A stretch of 64,000 nucleotides of DNA from Stropharia rugosoannulata (Eukaryota > Basidiomycota > Agaricomycetes > Agaricales > Strophariaceae). Shown one piece after another: positions 35,227 to 46,673 of the stretch; position 1 is the first letter of the stretch; every line of letters starts with the position of its first letter. The translations under genes were made by a program, and so were the position numbers. The stretch is taken from contig JANCIK010000008.1 in the NCBI GenBank assembly GCA_028532985.1, positions 1,674,001-1,738,000 on the forward strand, in the 5' to 3' direction. The notes under the pieces were generated by a model that saw only the letters and a program-made list of their open reading frames with translations, was not told the origin of the DNA and did no database searches.

Positions 35227-35640
35227 AACTGTGGGACGAGCAAGGGACGATTTTAGTAATGTTGGGAAAGAGTGAGGTGGGGAGTATACCTAGTCAAAAA
35301 GTAAATCTGAGTGTGATGTCCCTTGCTATTTAAATATGCGTCACGGCACAAGAAGCACAATGTTATATATTGTTTATTAGCCGTATATACTATTTGACGT
35401 CCCCAAATGCGCCACATCGTGCTAGTTAGTGTGATGGGAGTTGCGAGTCATCTATGGCAGTTCTTTGCCTTTCTTAGCTTCTGCACGTCCAAACACATAT
35501 TGGCTTCTAATAACAGTTTGGGGCTTCCGGGGAGCTGTTGTCTCGAGTCTGCAATGATTTGCAAATAACATAACAGTGGTTGGGGCATTCACTAAAGCTA
35601 TTGGGATGTTGAACCAGAAGATATCAAAGATATATATATA

Positions 35641-37243
35641 CTAGTAGTCATCATCTTGTTGCAATAATATCTTATGTGATTCACTTGTATCCTTAGACAC
35701 GGAGACAAACTGAGGGAAGATTTTTCTATGGAAGTGCGGTTAAGACCATGCAATTGGGGCTCTGGGTAGATGGAATGCTTACTTTTTCCACCATTGAAGA
35801 AGGTCCTTAACACGACGGGTTGATGCTTCACTGCGGTTTTCTTCAAAATAGTCAACCACAAAGTTATAAAAATCCACAAAGCTAAAGTTGTTATGACTGC
35901 AGACCCACTGGGATGCATCAGTCAGATTGAATACAAGCTAGAGAAGATGTTAGCAGATAAGCACAAAGGTGGATAGCAGAACTACCAACCATAACTGCAG
36001 CGTATGCAATAGACCGGCCGGTGACTGTTCCATTCATACCCAAAAGAGTAGATACGGAAGACTTTGTCGATTTACTTGACTTTGATTGTCGAGTAGATTG
36101 ATTACCCGGCTCTGATTCGACTGTAATACTGTCGGCTGATGATGGGGATGTAAAGATTGCAGCATAGACCTAACGGTATCGTACTCCCAATAAAAGAAGT
36201 AAATTACAGAAAAGATAAATACACACCTGAACAAGCAGATTGCTGCGAAGGAAGCCTTCTTCAATACACTTTAAATTGACAGGCGGTGTCGAATACAAGC
36301 ATCGCAGGTAGTAGTTGGTATTAATAATATATCCTTCTTTACTATTCCGAATATTTGTTCTAACCCTTTTTAAAAGTGAGAGTGAAAGTTAGCTCATGAT
36401 TAACAAAGTACCGATGTAATCTGTACTCAAGATCATTCCAATTAAAGGTGACGGGGCATAACAGTTCTCCGCATACGTCGTGTTGAATACCCCGGTTCGA
36501 ACGGTCGTTTTTATGGAGAAGGTTATCTGGTTTATACTGGCCATTTATTCGTGCGCATATATCAGCTTTGATTCGATTAACGTCGTCACTACGTGCACTA
36601 TTAGCACCGTGTTGTAACTGTCGCAATATAGATTAAATCAAGGAAATAGTTGTATATGAAATGCACACACTTCATTAAGGTAGCTCAATATAACTTCAAC
36701 ATCTTCCTCTTCTTTGAGAAGTTGCCTTAGAGATGGGACAAGATCTAAGATAATAGGCCATGCAGTGACCAAACGCTGTCGGCTGTGACCTCAAAGTTGT
36801 GCAAATAATAATATTGTGAATGGGAACTCGGATGTACCTTCGATCAAATACAGTGCCAGCGGGCTCTGAGTTTTGCACGTCCACTTCATCAAGTACACTG
36901 GAGACACTGTCATATAGTGTCGCTAAACGTCGTATTCCGCGTCCTAAACTCATGGTAGTACTGGTAGAAACTTGAGCTTGAGTATAACATTTTTTTAAAT
37001 AAAATAGAAAACATACCGGACTTTCCTGGAGCGCTTATTGCTCGCGCTTATCTGCTCTGACATGGTGGCTAGCTGTCGTTTTAGAGATTTAATTTGCGTT
37101 GCTGCAGCCTCAGGGTCAATAGATTCATTTTGACTATCATTAGACGAGGAGTCGCGGCTAGTACTATCTGTTGACGATGAACCACTGGGCGACGTTCGAC
37201 TCGGCGAAAAGGTATCAGCTTGCTGCATAGCATCCGAAGACAT
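35641..37243 (-). CDS. DUF6698-type protein
   Basis: Eight exons (37243-37017, 36960-36838, 36782-36671, 36617-36412, 36365-36227, 36169-35990, 35937-35783, 35725-35641), all joined in consistent phase, give 408 aa. The pattern matches what I know of agaricomycete DUF6698 proteins. It has a Ser-rich N-terminus with a basic coiled segment, an ARSDDVNRIKADIC region, the 'RG--HDVCGELLCPV-FNW' core, an 'IFTSPSSA' segment, 'SIAYAAVM', and a C-terminal 'LLQWWKKKIFP'. The molecular function is unknown. In agaricomycetes such genes occur in many copies in repeat-rich regions, as here. No catalytic residues can be proposed. The family name is from memory of the pattern and should be treated as probable. 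Confidence 0.75.
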
Positions 37244-38538
37244 GTTGGAATGGTAGGTGAGGATAAATATTGCCTTGATATGTCGAAATATATAGCCTTA
37301 TCATAGCCCGGTTCATCTTAAAGCTAATACAGATCCGGAAGGTGACGAATGAAACGCAGGTTGCAGAACCTCAGGCGCGCCGCAGCTACTGCGCGCCGTG
37401 CTGCGAGAGATTGTTTAGTTATTAGATAAAGAAGATAGTGTACGATGAAGTGTTTGCCGACCGTAGCCTACTAAGTCACGTTTACGATTCGGACGTAGGG
37501 CGAGGTACAAATGTAGGAGTACCGGGCGGTCGCTCATGTAATATATTCTTGGATATCACAGCTCCCAGACGTTTGCGTAATGGACAGGGGGTGGAGTTGA
37601 AGAAAGACATATATTGTATGCAGAAGATGAAGATAACTATTTATTTGACATGGAGGCGGTAGCAGACATAATGCGGGGCTTTCACTGCACACGATAACCA
37701 TGTAACTGAGATGCGCGGGAAGTTGAGAGAGAGTTATAGAGGTGTCGAGCACGAATAGAATTCTATAGGAGTCCAACCCTATGTGAATGTCCTGGTGGTA
37801 AGGCGTCCGACAGAGTAACGCCTTGGAGCCCAGAGTAGTATTTCTTCAATGAATTGCGAGTACATCATGCCGTCCATACGAGATGAAGCTTGAAGACCTG
37901 TATTTGGGACCAATCGCTTGAGCATAGCAAACGAACACAGCGATTTCGAATACTGTCTTGAAGTGCTTAGAAGTTATAAAGGCGAACCAAGGCCGAGCTC
38001 GGAGCGTTATTCCTCGTCTACACCTCGTTTTGATTTCTGGTAGCCAAAACAGACAGGACTGTATTGAGATAATGCAAAAAAGGTATACCCTGGATCCCAG
38101 AGGTATTCTTTCTTGATTCGTTGATACCAACACGAGACAATGAATACCCTGGATCCCAGAGGTATCATTCTTTGTACTAGCAGGCTGACCCCAGAGGTAT
38201 TCTTTTAACTTGTTCAAGTCCCCGAAGATTTATCCTTGGCCACAATATCTTGGAAGAGGCTTCAGTGCCCGGACGGGTCACAAGTCCGACGTTCAGCTTG
38301 CATTCAGCGACTGTGAAAGTAGTGTTGTAGTTGAAAGTAATGTTGTAATAGTGGTTCGACCAACGCCGCCGAGGTACAGTAATTCAATCTCCGCTGCAGC
38401 GCGTGTATGTCTTAAACCTGATTTAAGTTAGGAGGTCTGACGTCACTACAAGAACCATTTGTTCAAATACAAAGGACAGAAGACATTATCAATTTGTCAC
38501 GTATGGTACAAAAGGGATTCAATGAACTACAATAAAGT
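37244..38538. other. Intergenic region with palindromic 22-mers
   Basis: Upstream region of the DUF6698-type gene and downstream of the 907-aa gene. Small frames on both strands lack family resemblance. The notable content is the pair of near-palindromic 22-bp motifs listed separately. Confidence 0.5.
38085..38165. repeat. Pair of identical near-palindromic 22-mers
   Basis: Two identical 22-bp copies (38085-38106 and 38144-38165) with arms ATACC / GGTAT around a CTGGATCCCAG centre, spaced 59 bp start to start. A partial third copy (ACCCCAGAGGTAT) follows near 38187. Similar 22-23-mers recur in a pair near 58639-58710. Confidence 0.8.
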
Positions 38539-41354
38539 CTATGTTTTGCTCACACTCGCCAAGATTGAACCTGCCATCTTTGTGTAGTTAGCGCCTGCTC
38601 GTCGAATAACAGAATGTGCTCTGAGAGTTTTGCGCCATTCGGAGGCGGTCCGAGGTTTCCCAGATCCAGATTCTAATTCTTTCAACCGGGTTAGATATAG
38701 ACCTTCCAGTCGATCGTTCCATGTCGGAAAACAAATCAGTTCTTCCCACAAGGAAGCTGTTGGCCACCATGATGTTACCGATTGTTGCTGGCCATGACCT
38801 GTGTAGAATCGTAAATGATGATTGTTCATAGACGACCGAAAAGTCTCTTTCTCAGTCCAGTCAGAGTTTTGAAGTAAAAGTCAGACTTACCTGTGTATAC
38901 CTTGTAGACGCCGCAGATAATATCCTTCTCAGATTCTTGTAGATGATTGTCAATCCATATCTGTGTGCCATCGCTAGAACTGAAAGCTTGGCATCTCTTG
39001 CTTAGAGCGGCGTGGAATGTAGGTCCAGCCAAAGTTTCGCTGAAGCTTACATTCAGTTCGACAGATAATCGCCAAAGTATTCCGCCTTCTTTGAGAGCAG
39101 CGCGACCAATTCTGGGATTGCATATGAGGTTAGAACGTTCTTGCTTGTATAGATTGTAATCTTCTGCAGAAAATGTGCACGATACCAGCCTAGTACGAGG
39201 GACATATGCCGGCAGCTCGTTACTGATTGCAGTTGCAGAGAGTGCATCGGATACCTCAGGGTTCAAAGTGAAGAATTTCAGTCCGCGGTTCAGAAGCTCG
39301 TATGCTAGTCGGTGTTCATTCCAATCTTCATCAAGACGCACGACCAGCAGCGCTGCGATCACACCCTTGACTGCCAATGACCAGGGCACTGTAGCTCTGG
39401 TACCAAGTCTGAAAATGAATAAATCTGCGGGCAACTTCTGAAGACAATTAATGCGCCATAGCTTCCTAATAGGTTTGTGGTTCAACAAGGACAGGTCATA
39501 CAGTTCATTCCGTGGACTCGAGCTTGTTTGTGATAGACATTTGACGAAATCAATCGCAGCCTGACCGGTATACGATCTGAAATAGCTATCAGGGATTGAA
39601 GGCGCCCCACATATGGTCCGAACAATATCCGCATCCGCCATTGTATACTCAGGCAGACAGAAAGTTGACCTGGATGTAGGGTAGAGGAATCCATACACAA
39701 GATACAATGTATTTTCTGGCGAATACAGTTCGGGCGTGTACTCTTCGTCAGGGGAGTGTATTCGCACATTCCGTACCAGTGGTGTTTCTGCAATGGAGGA
39801 ATGCAAATTGGACGCCAAATGGTTGTAAGCGCTGGCAGTTGCGCTGAGATTTGAGGACAGATTCGCCGTATCCTGAGGTAATAATGTATTATCCATAGAG
39901 AATTCGGATGGGGAAATGGAAGACGTAGATTTTGAAGAAACGGGAACTAGTTTTTCAGGAATCTCTCGTTCTCTATGAGAGCCCGGGGGGTAACTGACAG
40001 ATGTAGAAGACGCCAGCATGTCCGAGTACGTTGAATCGTCTTCGTCACTCCAACAATCATTCTGTAATTCTTCAACGGTCTTACTGGCCATATCCTCACA
40101 GCAGTCCCATTCATTGGTGAATTCATCGTAGTACTTCTGCGCAGCACCATATTCAGACAAGGTTTCGTTCTGGTCGCGTTTACGGACAGCAACCCGCTTC
40201 CAAGTCCCATCCTCGTCTGTCTGCCATACATAGACCTTCCTCGGCGTCTTGAAGGGTTTAGCACCAGATTTCTCTAGTTGTAATTGTCGTGTTTGTCTCC
40301 ATTCAATGAATACCTTCCAAGCTGGTTTCGGAACTGTTACGGTGGACTTGGATAGTACATCGTTCATTTGAGCTGAGGAACTCGGTGTCTTCACAAGAAA
40401 GGACTTTGCAGCTTGCAGTAAGTGAGATGGAGGCTTCCATTCACTCCAACCTGGCAAATTTTGGCGAAGATAATATTCTTCCCTTTCTCCCCAAGGATAC
40501 CAAACAGGTATATTCCATCTTACAAAAAAGTCAATTACTGGGTGCTGGAATGTCTCCTCCAAGATCTTTAGGAAAACGCCAGACCTCGGATAGAAGTCAG
40601 AGAATAATGCAAGTTCTTGTCGTATTCCTGCAGTTACATGATGGTCGTAAAGGCGAAGTAGGTCGTGGACCCACACGGGTACAGGAGTAGAGGTGTCTTC
40701 GCCATCGCAAGTTTGTGCAACCGCGATCGCGAATGAGATTAGTCCCATCCACGCAGCACACCAGTCCCGGCATCGTTTTTCCGCAGCCTTATACTGACTG
40801 GGGTAGTCATACTCGGACTTAGAGAATGCAATCGTAGTTGGTACGACCCAAGACATTTCGGGTATGCCATACGCAGATCGGAAAAGAGAGAATATGTCTT
40901 TAACCGTTTTTTCGGTAGCCACCCAATGAGCAATATGCTGAGGATCGGCTTTCCGTCGATTAAAGGCCCTTTTGGATCTGTTCGTCTTCGAGAAGATTGG
41001 ACAGGTTGAATAGAGTTGGTCGAATGGAATGATGTGAAAGTTGGGTAGCTTGGGTACAAAAGGCAGATATGCCATTTCTTTGACCCACCAGAGAGGTTGT
41101 TGTATCTCATCGACGCAATCTACGTTAGCTCTTCTCTGAAATGTTTTGCCATCATTGCATGGCAATCGTGGCACATGCGAACTGTTTGGGGAGTAAAAAA
41201 CATCGCTTCCTAAGACAATAGCCCTCCCACGCTCAGTGTGAATCTGTTTTCGGTCGTCTAGTCGTGCTCGTATTGCTAAGTGGTATTTACTGGGTGAGTA
41301 CTCTGGGCGAATTTGGGACTCAAGCAGTGTCGTTGACTGAAAAGATGATGCCAT
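38539..41354 (-). CDS. 907-aa protein with Trp-rich C-terminus, unknown function
   Basis: Two exons (41354-38891 and 38798-38539; phase-1 intron of 92 nt) give 907 aa. The N-terminal third has aromatic-rich segments (WVKEMAYLPFVPKLPNFHII, WCAAWMGLISFAIAV). The middle is a low-complexity Ser/Asp-rich linker (DCWSDEDDSTYSD and beyond). The second half has a compact region around FRLGTRATVPWSLAVKGVIA. The second exon encodes SWWPTASLWEELICFPTWND followed by PRTASEWRKTLR. That C-terminal pattern (W-W-P---W...TA-EWR--L) is one I recall from agaricomycete hypothetical proteins, often in repeat-rich regions, but no function is known to me. There is no signal peptide or membrane span. Confidence 0.75.
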
Positions 41355-42650
41355 ATGTAGATTCGAATCTGCGGCAAGTTAGGTCAATAATGAAGTTTAA
41401 AACATAAGTTGTACCTACAATCAATCCACGGTACCGCTCTCCGTGTAATAGAGAAGCCCTGTCTTTACTTTGTCTGTAGAGACGCGAAACCGATGACCCA
41501 GCTTCTATTCTCCTCAGAAAGGCAATACCGGAGGTTGTTGTTTACTGCCTGCAGTGACAATCGCGATACGGATAGCTTTTAGAGTCAATGTTCTCTTTGA
41601 AGATTGGAGCTTTGTCAACCGCGACCAAATTGCAGCGCGAAGTGATCAGTCCACCTTTTTCGGAAACACGTGGCACGTCTGTCACGGGATCCTTTCCCCA
41701 TATGCCAAGTTGTGAACTCGTCATATCCAAATCGGATCTGACGAGATCCAGCCGTACCAGATGTCTTGAAATTTTATATCTATCCTCCACTGAGATATGT
41801 AGTGAGTTCGTGATGAGTCGCTGTTTCCCATCAAGGGCGCATACATATTACATACTCCACGGCCTGCGCACTCCTTCTAGTCGGTGCAATTCTTGTGCTG
41901 CCAGAGCTTGGACTCTTACTAGGAACCAGGGGAGCGAGTCAGTGTTGCCAGAAACTAGTAATTAAGTACTTTACTACATACAGATAACATAGGTATAAAT
42001 AAATAGAGTATCCCTGTAATTATACAGTAAAAAATGTGTCCACATTACAAAGTGTCGTTATTGTAGACAACTTTTGACCATTACTCGCTTTGATATTAGT
42101 ATGCCGGAGAGAGATGATTTTTCAAGACATAAGGGACAACAAAGTTCAAGGTACTCGGACCGTACCCAAGGCACATCTCAGTTAAGTTTGCAACTTGGCG
42201 TATGGGAAAGAGCCCATAACAAACACTAGTGACTGTGCCACATGTTTTCGGCAAACTCAGACGGTCACTGGGTAGATTGCGACTCGAGCGGCGGTTGGCC
42301 TCGTTGCGCAGTCTCTCGCAATTCAAGTAATACTACTCTCCCTGTCCACAATTCGAAGTCACATAAATCAAATTTATACAGTCAACAACTCGCATAGATT
42401 TAAACATACGGTACATATTACGAGGGTAGTTTTATGTTGGTTTATGTATCACTGAAATTACATTTGATCCTATTGATCTCATCGACTACGACTAACAAAG
42501 AATAAGGGAGCTGGATACAAGTCGAAGCGTAAGATTCTGAACTATCCTACCAGGGCAGACCAAGTACACAAGACAAAGCTGATAACAGCAAACTAATGGA
42601 GGCCAAATCGCGTAATACGGTACCGATGTGGAGTTTGCGTAGTGCACTGG
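41355..42650. other. Gene-poor region
   Basis: About 1.3 kb. Overlapping frames on both strands at 41542-41965 and 42096-42326 have no recognisable family and no clear splice partners. I see no supportable gene. Confidence 0.45.
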
Positions 42651-43520
42651 CTAAAAGCTCCATAGTTTTATCGATTGTGCGTCGGTAATAGCATTAGACT
42701 CTTCAAGGAAACGACGAGTGCCAATGTTGACCCAAGGCCGAAATTGTGTTTCACGCTCGATTCGCGCTTGATGATCTTGCTGGGTGTGCAAGAAAGATGG
42801 GGGGAAACGGGTACTATCGGGAAGGCGATTGTCAAGTGCGTAAAGATTGATGCGACGATGCTTATTCTTGATGCAGACTGCTTGTAAGCAGTCAATTCTG
42901 TCTTCAATTTGACGTAAAGTTAGGCTGTCCTTCTGATACATACGTACCAGAGGAACGACCTTGAGTCTCAGCCAGTAGTCCAGGTCGAGCATGATGGCAG
43001 ATCGACGAAGTGTTAATGCATTTGAAGCATCTGTTGCAGTGACAAAAAACTCTTCCATGTCGTCGAGCGAGCACTGACCAAGGTGAGCTTGTAGCTGTTT
43101 CAAGAAATCAATTGGCCTCCCGCATAATAAGGAAGAGAAAGCTTACAGCTACTTGATCGGTTAATGCTTGCTTCTGTAAGAGAGAATCATGGCATGCCAC
43201 TGCCCTATCCGTGCTTTCCATGAGCTCGGGAGAAAGACACAAAAAGTCACCGCGCTTCTCTTCATCTTCCTCACTATCACTGATAAAACTTTGAGCGTAG
43301 TTCAGTTGTTCCTGAATTAAATACATTAACTTGTCTATGTGAAAGAAGAAGGAATCATTGAACTCGTACTTGCTCAGTCTGACGCCCCGGCTCATTGAAA
43401 CTGAACAATGTGCCAGAGCCAGATACCCAACATTGGTTTTTATCATCCATGTCAGAAGCAGAAACGGTGCTTGCACTCCATGCACTGATACGATCCTTGT
43501 TATAATGTGGAGAAAGGATG

Positions 43521-44439
43521 TGTTATGTATTATGGATACCAGAACCCTAGAAACCTTTTCGTCTATAACAGCTACTAGATACTTATTTAGACAAAGTAAC
43601 CACCAAATCTTTTTATTTATTTTATCAGAGAAAGTCCCCAATTATTTACATAAGAAACACATATCTTGTACTTATCCAACAAGTATAAGATACGTCTTAG
43701 GCACCAATATGTTTCAGATACTTAAAACATACATAAAGTCGAGGCTATGCTGTAAAGCAGTACGAAACAAGCATGCCACAAGTATATTCTCACGGTTGTT
43801 TGTGTTACAGATTGGTGAAACAAGAAGGAGTCATTTAAAGAACAAGCACAGCAATGTGCACTGCCTCGTAGATACAGTATTTAAGACTGAAACATGTATT
43901 TATTTACTTCTTAATCTTATACCACCATCATCTCCTCCACTTGAGTGAGTCTCTGCCATTGCAGACAATCAGAACACTGAAATCACTTATTCTAATATGG
44001 TAAGGTTCTGCTTGCACTAGCTAGTATTACTTTACAAGTCTATACTAACCCACTAACCTTAATAATTAACTAACAGGCTCTAATAGTCACGCTCTACCAC
44101 CCAGTAAGAGCTCGTAACAAGTAACTACAGTACATAATTAGTTACACTCTTTGTATTCCGTGCCACAAGCCGTAATACATAATAAATCACGCTTAAGCGC
44201 CCGTTAAGCGCCCAAGCTCGTAGCACGCCATTCACGCTCTCAACAACGCGTATTCATCGTGCCACAATACATCCACATCACTCACACATCTATTAAGCGC
44301 CCGTTAAGCGCTCGTGCTCGTTACACGCCTCATACACGTTAAGCGCCCGTTCAACGTCGTGCCACAATCCACGTGCTATTAGTATCTTCATTGGAAGACA
44401 CCAACGTTACTTGTTCACTTAAATTCACGAACCATAACA
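43521..44439 (+). repeat. 5' LTR
   Basis: 919 bp, TG...CA ends. The 3' half contains several copies of a GTTAAGCGCCCGTT-type motif and phrases such as CTCGTAACA / CTCGTAGCA. Frames running through it are shadows, since the same protein string appears in both LTRs. Confidence 0.95.
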
Positions 44440-44440
44440 T

Positions 44441-44458
44441 TGGTGGACGCATTGGGAA
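44441..44458 (+). other. Primer-binding site
   Basis: One base after the 5' LTR the sequence TGGTGGACGCATTGGGAA begins with the TGG expected to pair with a tRNA CCA end. I cannot say which tRNA. Confidence 0.65.
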
Positions 44459-44501
44459 ATTCTTGTACAAGAATACTACTTAGTCTATAAGAACTTTAAA
44501 C

Positions 44502-46673
44502 ATGAGTTCTACTCAAGTATATCAAGAAGGAGATTTTTCTATGGAGCATTTACCAGAAACATCTACACCACAAGCACCAGGAAATCTTCCTGTCACACCG
44601 CCACGTAGACCTACTCAGCATGTTCCGCCTTCTCCACAAGGCCGAAGAGTTAGTTTCAGTAAACCAATTACTGAGTCACCCTCCCCTACTCCAACAACTG
44701 TTCCCCAACCGGACATTCTGCTAGCAACACCATATAAACGGGCTAGTGCAGTTGCTCTACAACTGAATCATTCTGTTACAATGCCTGCTGCTTTAACCGA
44801 AATTACAGCACCTGTAGTAGGGACTAATGACATCGTGAGATATGATGACATTACAATGTTCTTATTAGGGTGTCTTCCTTTATCTTCAATTCGTCCAGAT
44901 AATCCTAGTTATCTCGCTGCTCTTGGACGACGCGTCCGTGCATTAGAATTTGCGTTTCAATTCACAGGAAGACGAGCCACATTTGAAAGTGAAGAATACT
45001 TGGAACAAATAGGGCTCAGAAATAAATATCAAGCAGCTTATCAGAAATTATTTCGTATGCTAACAGACCTTGTCATATATAATGGAGAAACATTAGGATA
45101 CGGTATCGAAATCAGTCTATATCAAAATCTTATGAGTGAATTAGGACAGCTTAGAGACAATGTTGCACATATTCAAGGGCAAGTTACTCCAGAATTACCT
45201 ATATGGGGACGGGATGATAATATTAATTTATTATGGACGGCTAATGATTTCGAGATATTAGGCACCTTATTTAGAGCAGAAACGGAGGCATTTCTATTAG
45301 CCTTACAGAAGAATGAAGCTATTGCAAAAGGAAAAAACGCGAATCGATTCAGTCCTTCTCCTTTAACCGCAAAACAGGAAATTGGAAGCATATCTGATAT
45401 ATTAAAGCCACGTAAGCTATCAGCGATCAATCCAAGGTTACCCATGTTCGGACCTCCAATTTCCAACAATGGTAGTCGCCGTATGAAGGAATTATATGGG
45501 GAAAATCAAAAGGAATCTTTACAGAATGTTGAGAATGGAAATAAAGAAGAAATTAGTGACACAGAAAGCTCAACTGCTTCGGGTCGCTCGCATATTCCTA
45601 GAAGAAGAGGAGGGCCTCCAGACGACGACGACGATGGAGATGATAGCTCCAATGAGGGAAATGCTAGTCGAAGGTCAGAACGACCAATACGTCGTCGAAG
45701 TACAAGATCTAGAGGAGAGAGACAAGAGAATCTACGAAGAAACGAGCCACAGTTCGACCATAAATTAAAACTGGAAATCATACCCACATGGGATGGTAAT
45801 CCAGACGAACTCGGGCGTTGGATAATTAAAATAAATCGACTCTCTCAAAGATCTCAATTAATCTTTAAACAACTGGGAATGCTAGTACCTAGTCGCCTTA
45901 CGGGATCTGCAGAAGTTTGGTATTACAGCCAAAATGCAACTGTAAGACAAGATATAGAGCAAGACTGGCATACACTACGAAAAGCTATAGGAGAATACTA
46001 CATGAATCCAGCATACATGAGTAAACAAAAAGCGAGAGCTAACAAGGCTTCATACAAAGAAAGCACGTATCCACACGAATCCCCAAGTGAATATGTAATA
46101 AGAAAATTGGAATTACTCGAGCTAGTTTATGACTACACGGATGGGGAATTGATTAATGAGATAATGGCCGGAGCACCGTCTTATTGGACCACTATACTTA
46201 CTCCACATTTATATTACAATATTCTAGATTTCCAACGAGCGGTTAAATTCCACGAAGAAAATCTGATCAGGTCAGACTTTATTAGGGTAAGAAATAACTC
46301 TCGGTTTGAAAAAGATTCAATACCATCTCAGTCCCGAAATCCATTTACTAACTTTCGTGCACGAACCAATCTAGTAGGTTGGAGCAAAAATACAACCAAT
46401 CCTCCGTTCCCTAAAGATGATTCTACCATTTCACCTAGAGGGACTCCTGAAGATAAAGGTGCAAGACCGTGTCGCCATTGTGGGAGTGGGAAGCATTGGG
46501 ATTTTGATTGTAAATATGCCCGTAAAGGAGAGAAACGTGCGCGCGTCAATGCTGTTGAAACCACTTTGGAAGATAAAGAGGCATTAGACGCTTATGAAGA
46601 ATTATATTTTGACACTATACCTGATTCAGAAACGGAAGAATCATTGGATTTTGTAAAGAATCTTCAGAATTAG
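44502..46673 (+). CDS. gag: Gag polyprotein
   Basis: 723 aa, the structural (capsid/nucleocapsid) protein of the retrotransposon. It has a Pro/Ser/Thr-rich N-terminus. A retrotransposon-gag-like helical region lies around residues 420-600 (WDGNPDELGRWIIKINRL, VWYYSQNATVR). A CCHC zinc knuckle, CRHCGSGKHWDFDC, lies near residue 657. A strongly acidic and then Arg-rich stretch (PDDDDDGDDSS, then RSERPIRRRSTRSRG) sits before the capsid-like part. The ATG follows the 5' LTR by 62 bp. The frame ends in TAG at 46671, overlapping the open pol frame by about 49 nt. Confidence 0.9.
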   Translation: MSSTQVYQEGDFSMEHLPETSTPQAPGNLPVTPPRRPTQHVPPSPQGRRVSFSKPITESPSPTPTTVPQPDILLATPYKRASAVALQLNHSVTMPAALTEITAPVVGTNDIVRYDDITMFLLGCLPLSSIRPDNPSYLAALGRRVRALEFAFQFTGRRATFESEEYLEQIGLRNKYQAAYQKLFRMLTDLVIYNGETLGYGIEISLYQNLMSELGQLRDNVAHIQGQVTPELPIWGRDDNINLLWTANDFEILGTLFRAETEAFLLALQKNEAIAKGKNANRFSPSPLTAKQEIGSISDILKPRKLSAINPRLPMFGPPISNNGSRRMKELYGENQKESLQNVENGNKEEISDTESSTASGRSHIPRRRGGPPDDDDDGDDSSNEGNASRRSERPIRRRSTRSRGERQENLRRNEPQFDHKLKLEIIPTWDGNPDELGRWIIKINRLSQRSQLIFKQLGMLVPSRLTGSAEVWYYSQNATVRQDIEQDWHTLRKAIGEYYMNPAYMSKQKARANKASYKESTYPHESPSEYVIRKLELLELVYDYTDGELINEIMAGAPSYWTTILTPHLYYNILDFQRAVKFHEENLIRSDFIRVRNNSRFEKDSIPSQSRNPFTNFRARTNLVGWSKNTTNPPFPKDDSTISPRGTPEDKGARPCRHCGSGKHWDFDCKYARKGEKRARVNAVETTLEDKEALDAYEELYFDTIPDSETEESLDFVKNLQN

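Noticed and set aside
41588..41965. Plus-strand frame of 125 codons, with an overlapping minus-strand frame at 41542-41790
   Set aside because: The two frames compete over the same DNA, neither has splice partners or a recognised motif, and I cannot choose between them.
43358..43948. 196-codon frame across the 5' LTR, repeated at 52358-52819
   Set aside because: It occurs identically in both LTRs, begins in different flanks and resembles no protein; it is an LTR artefact.
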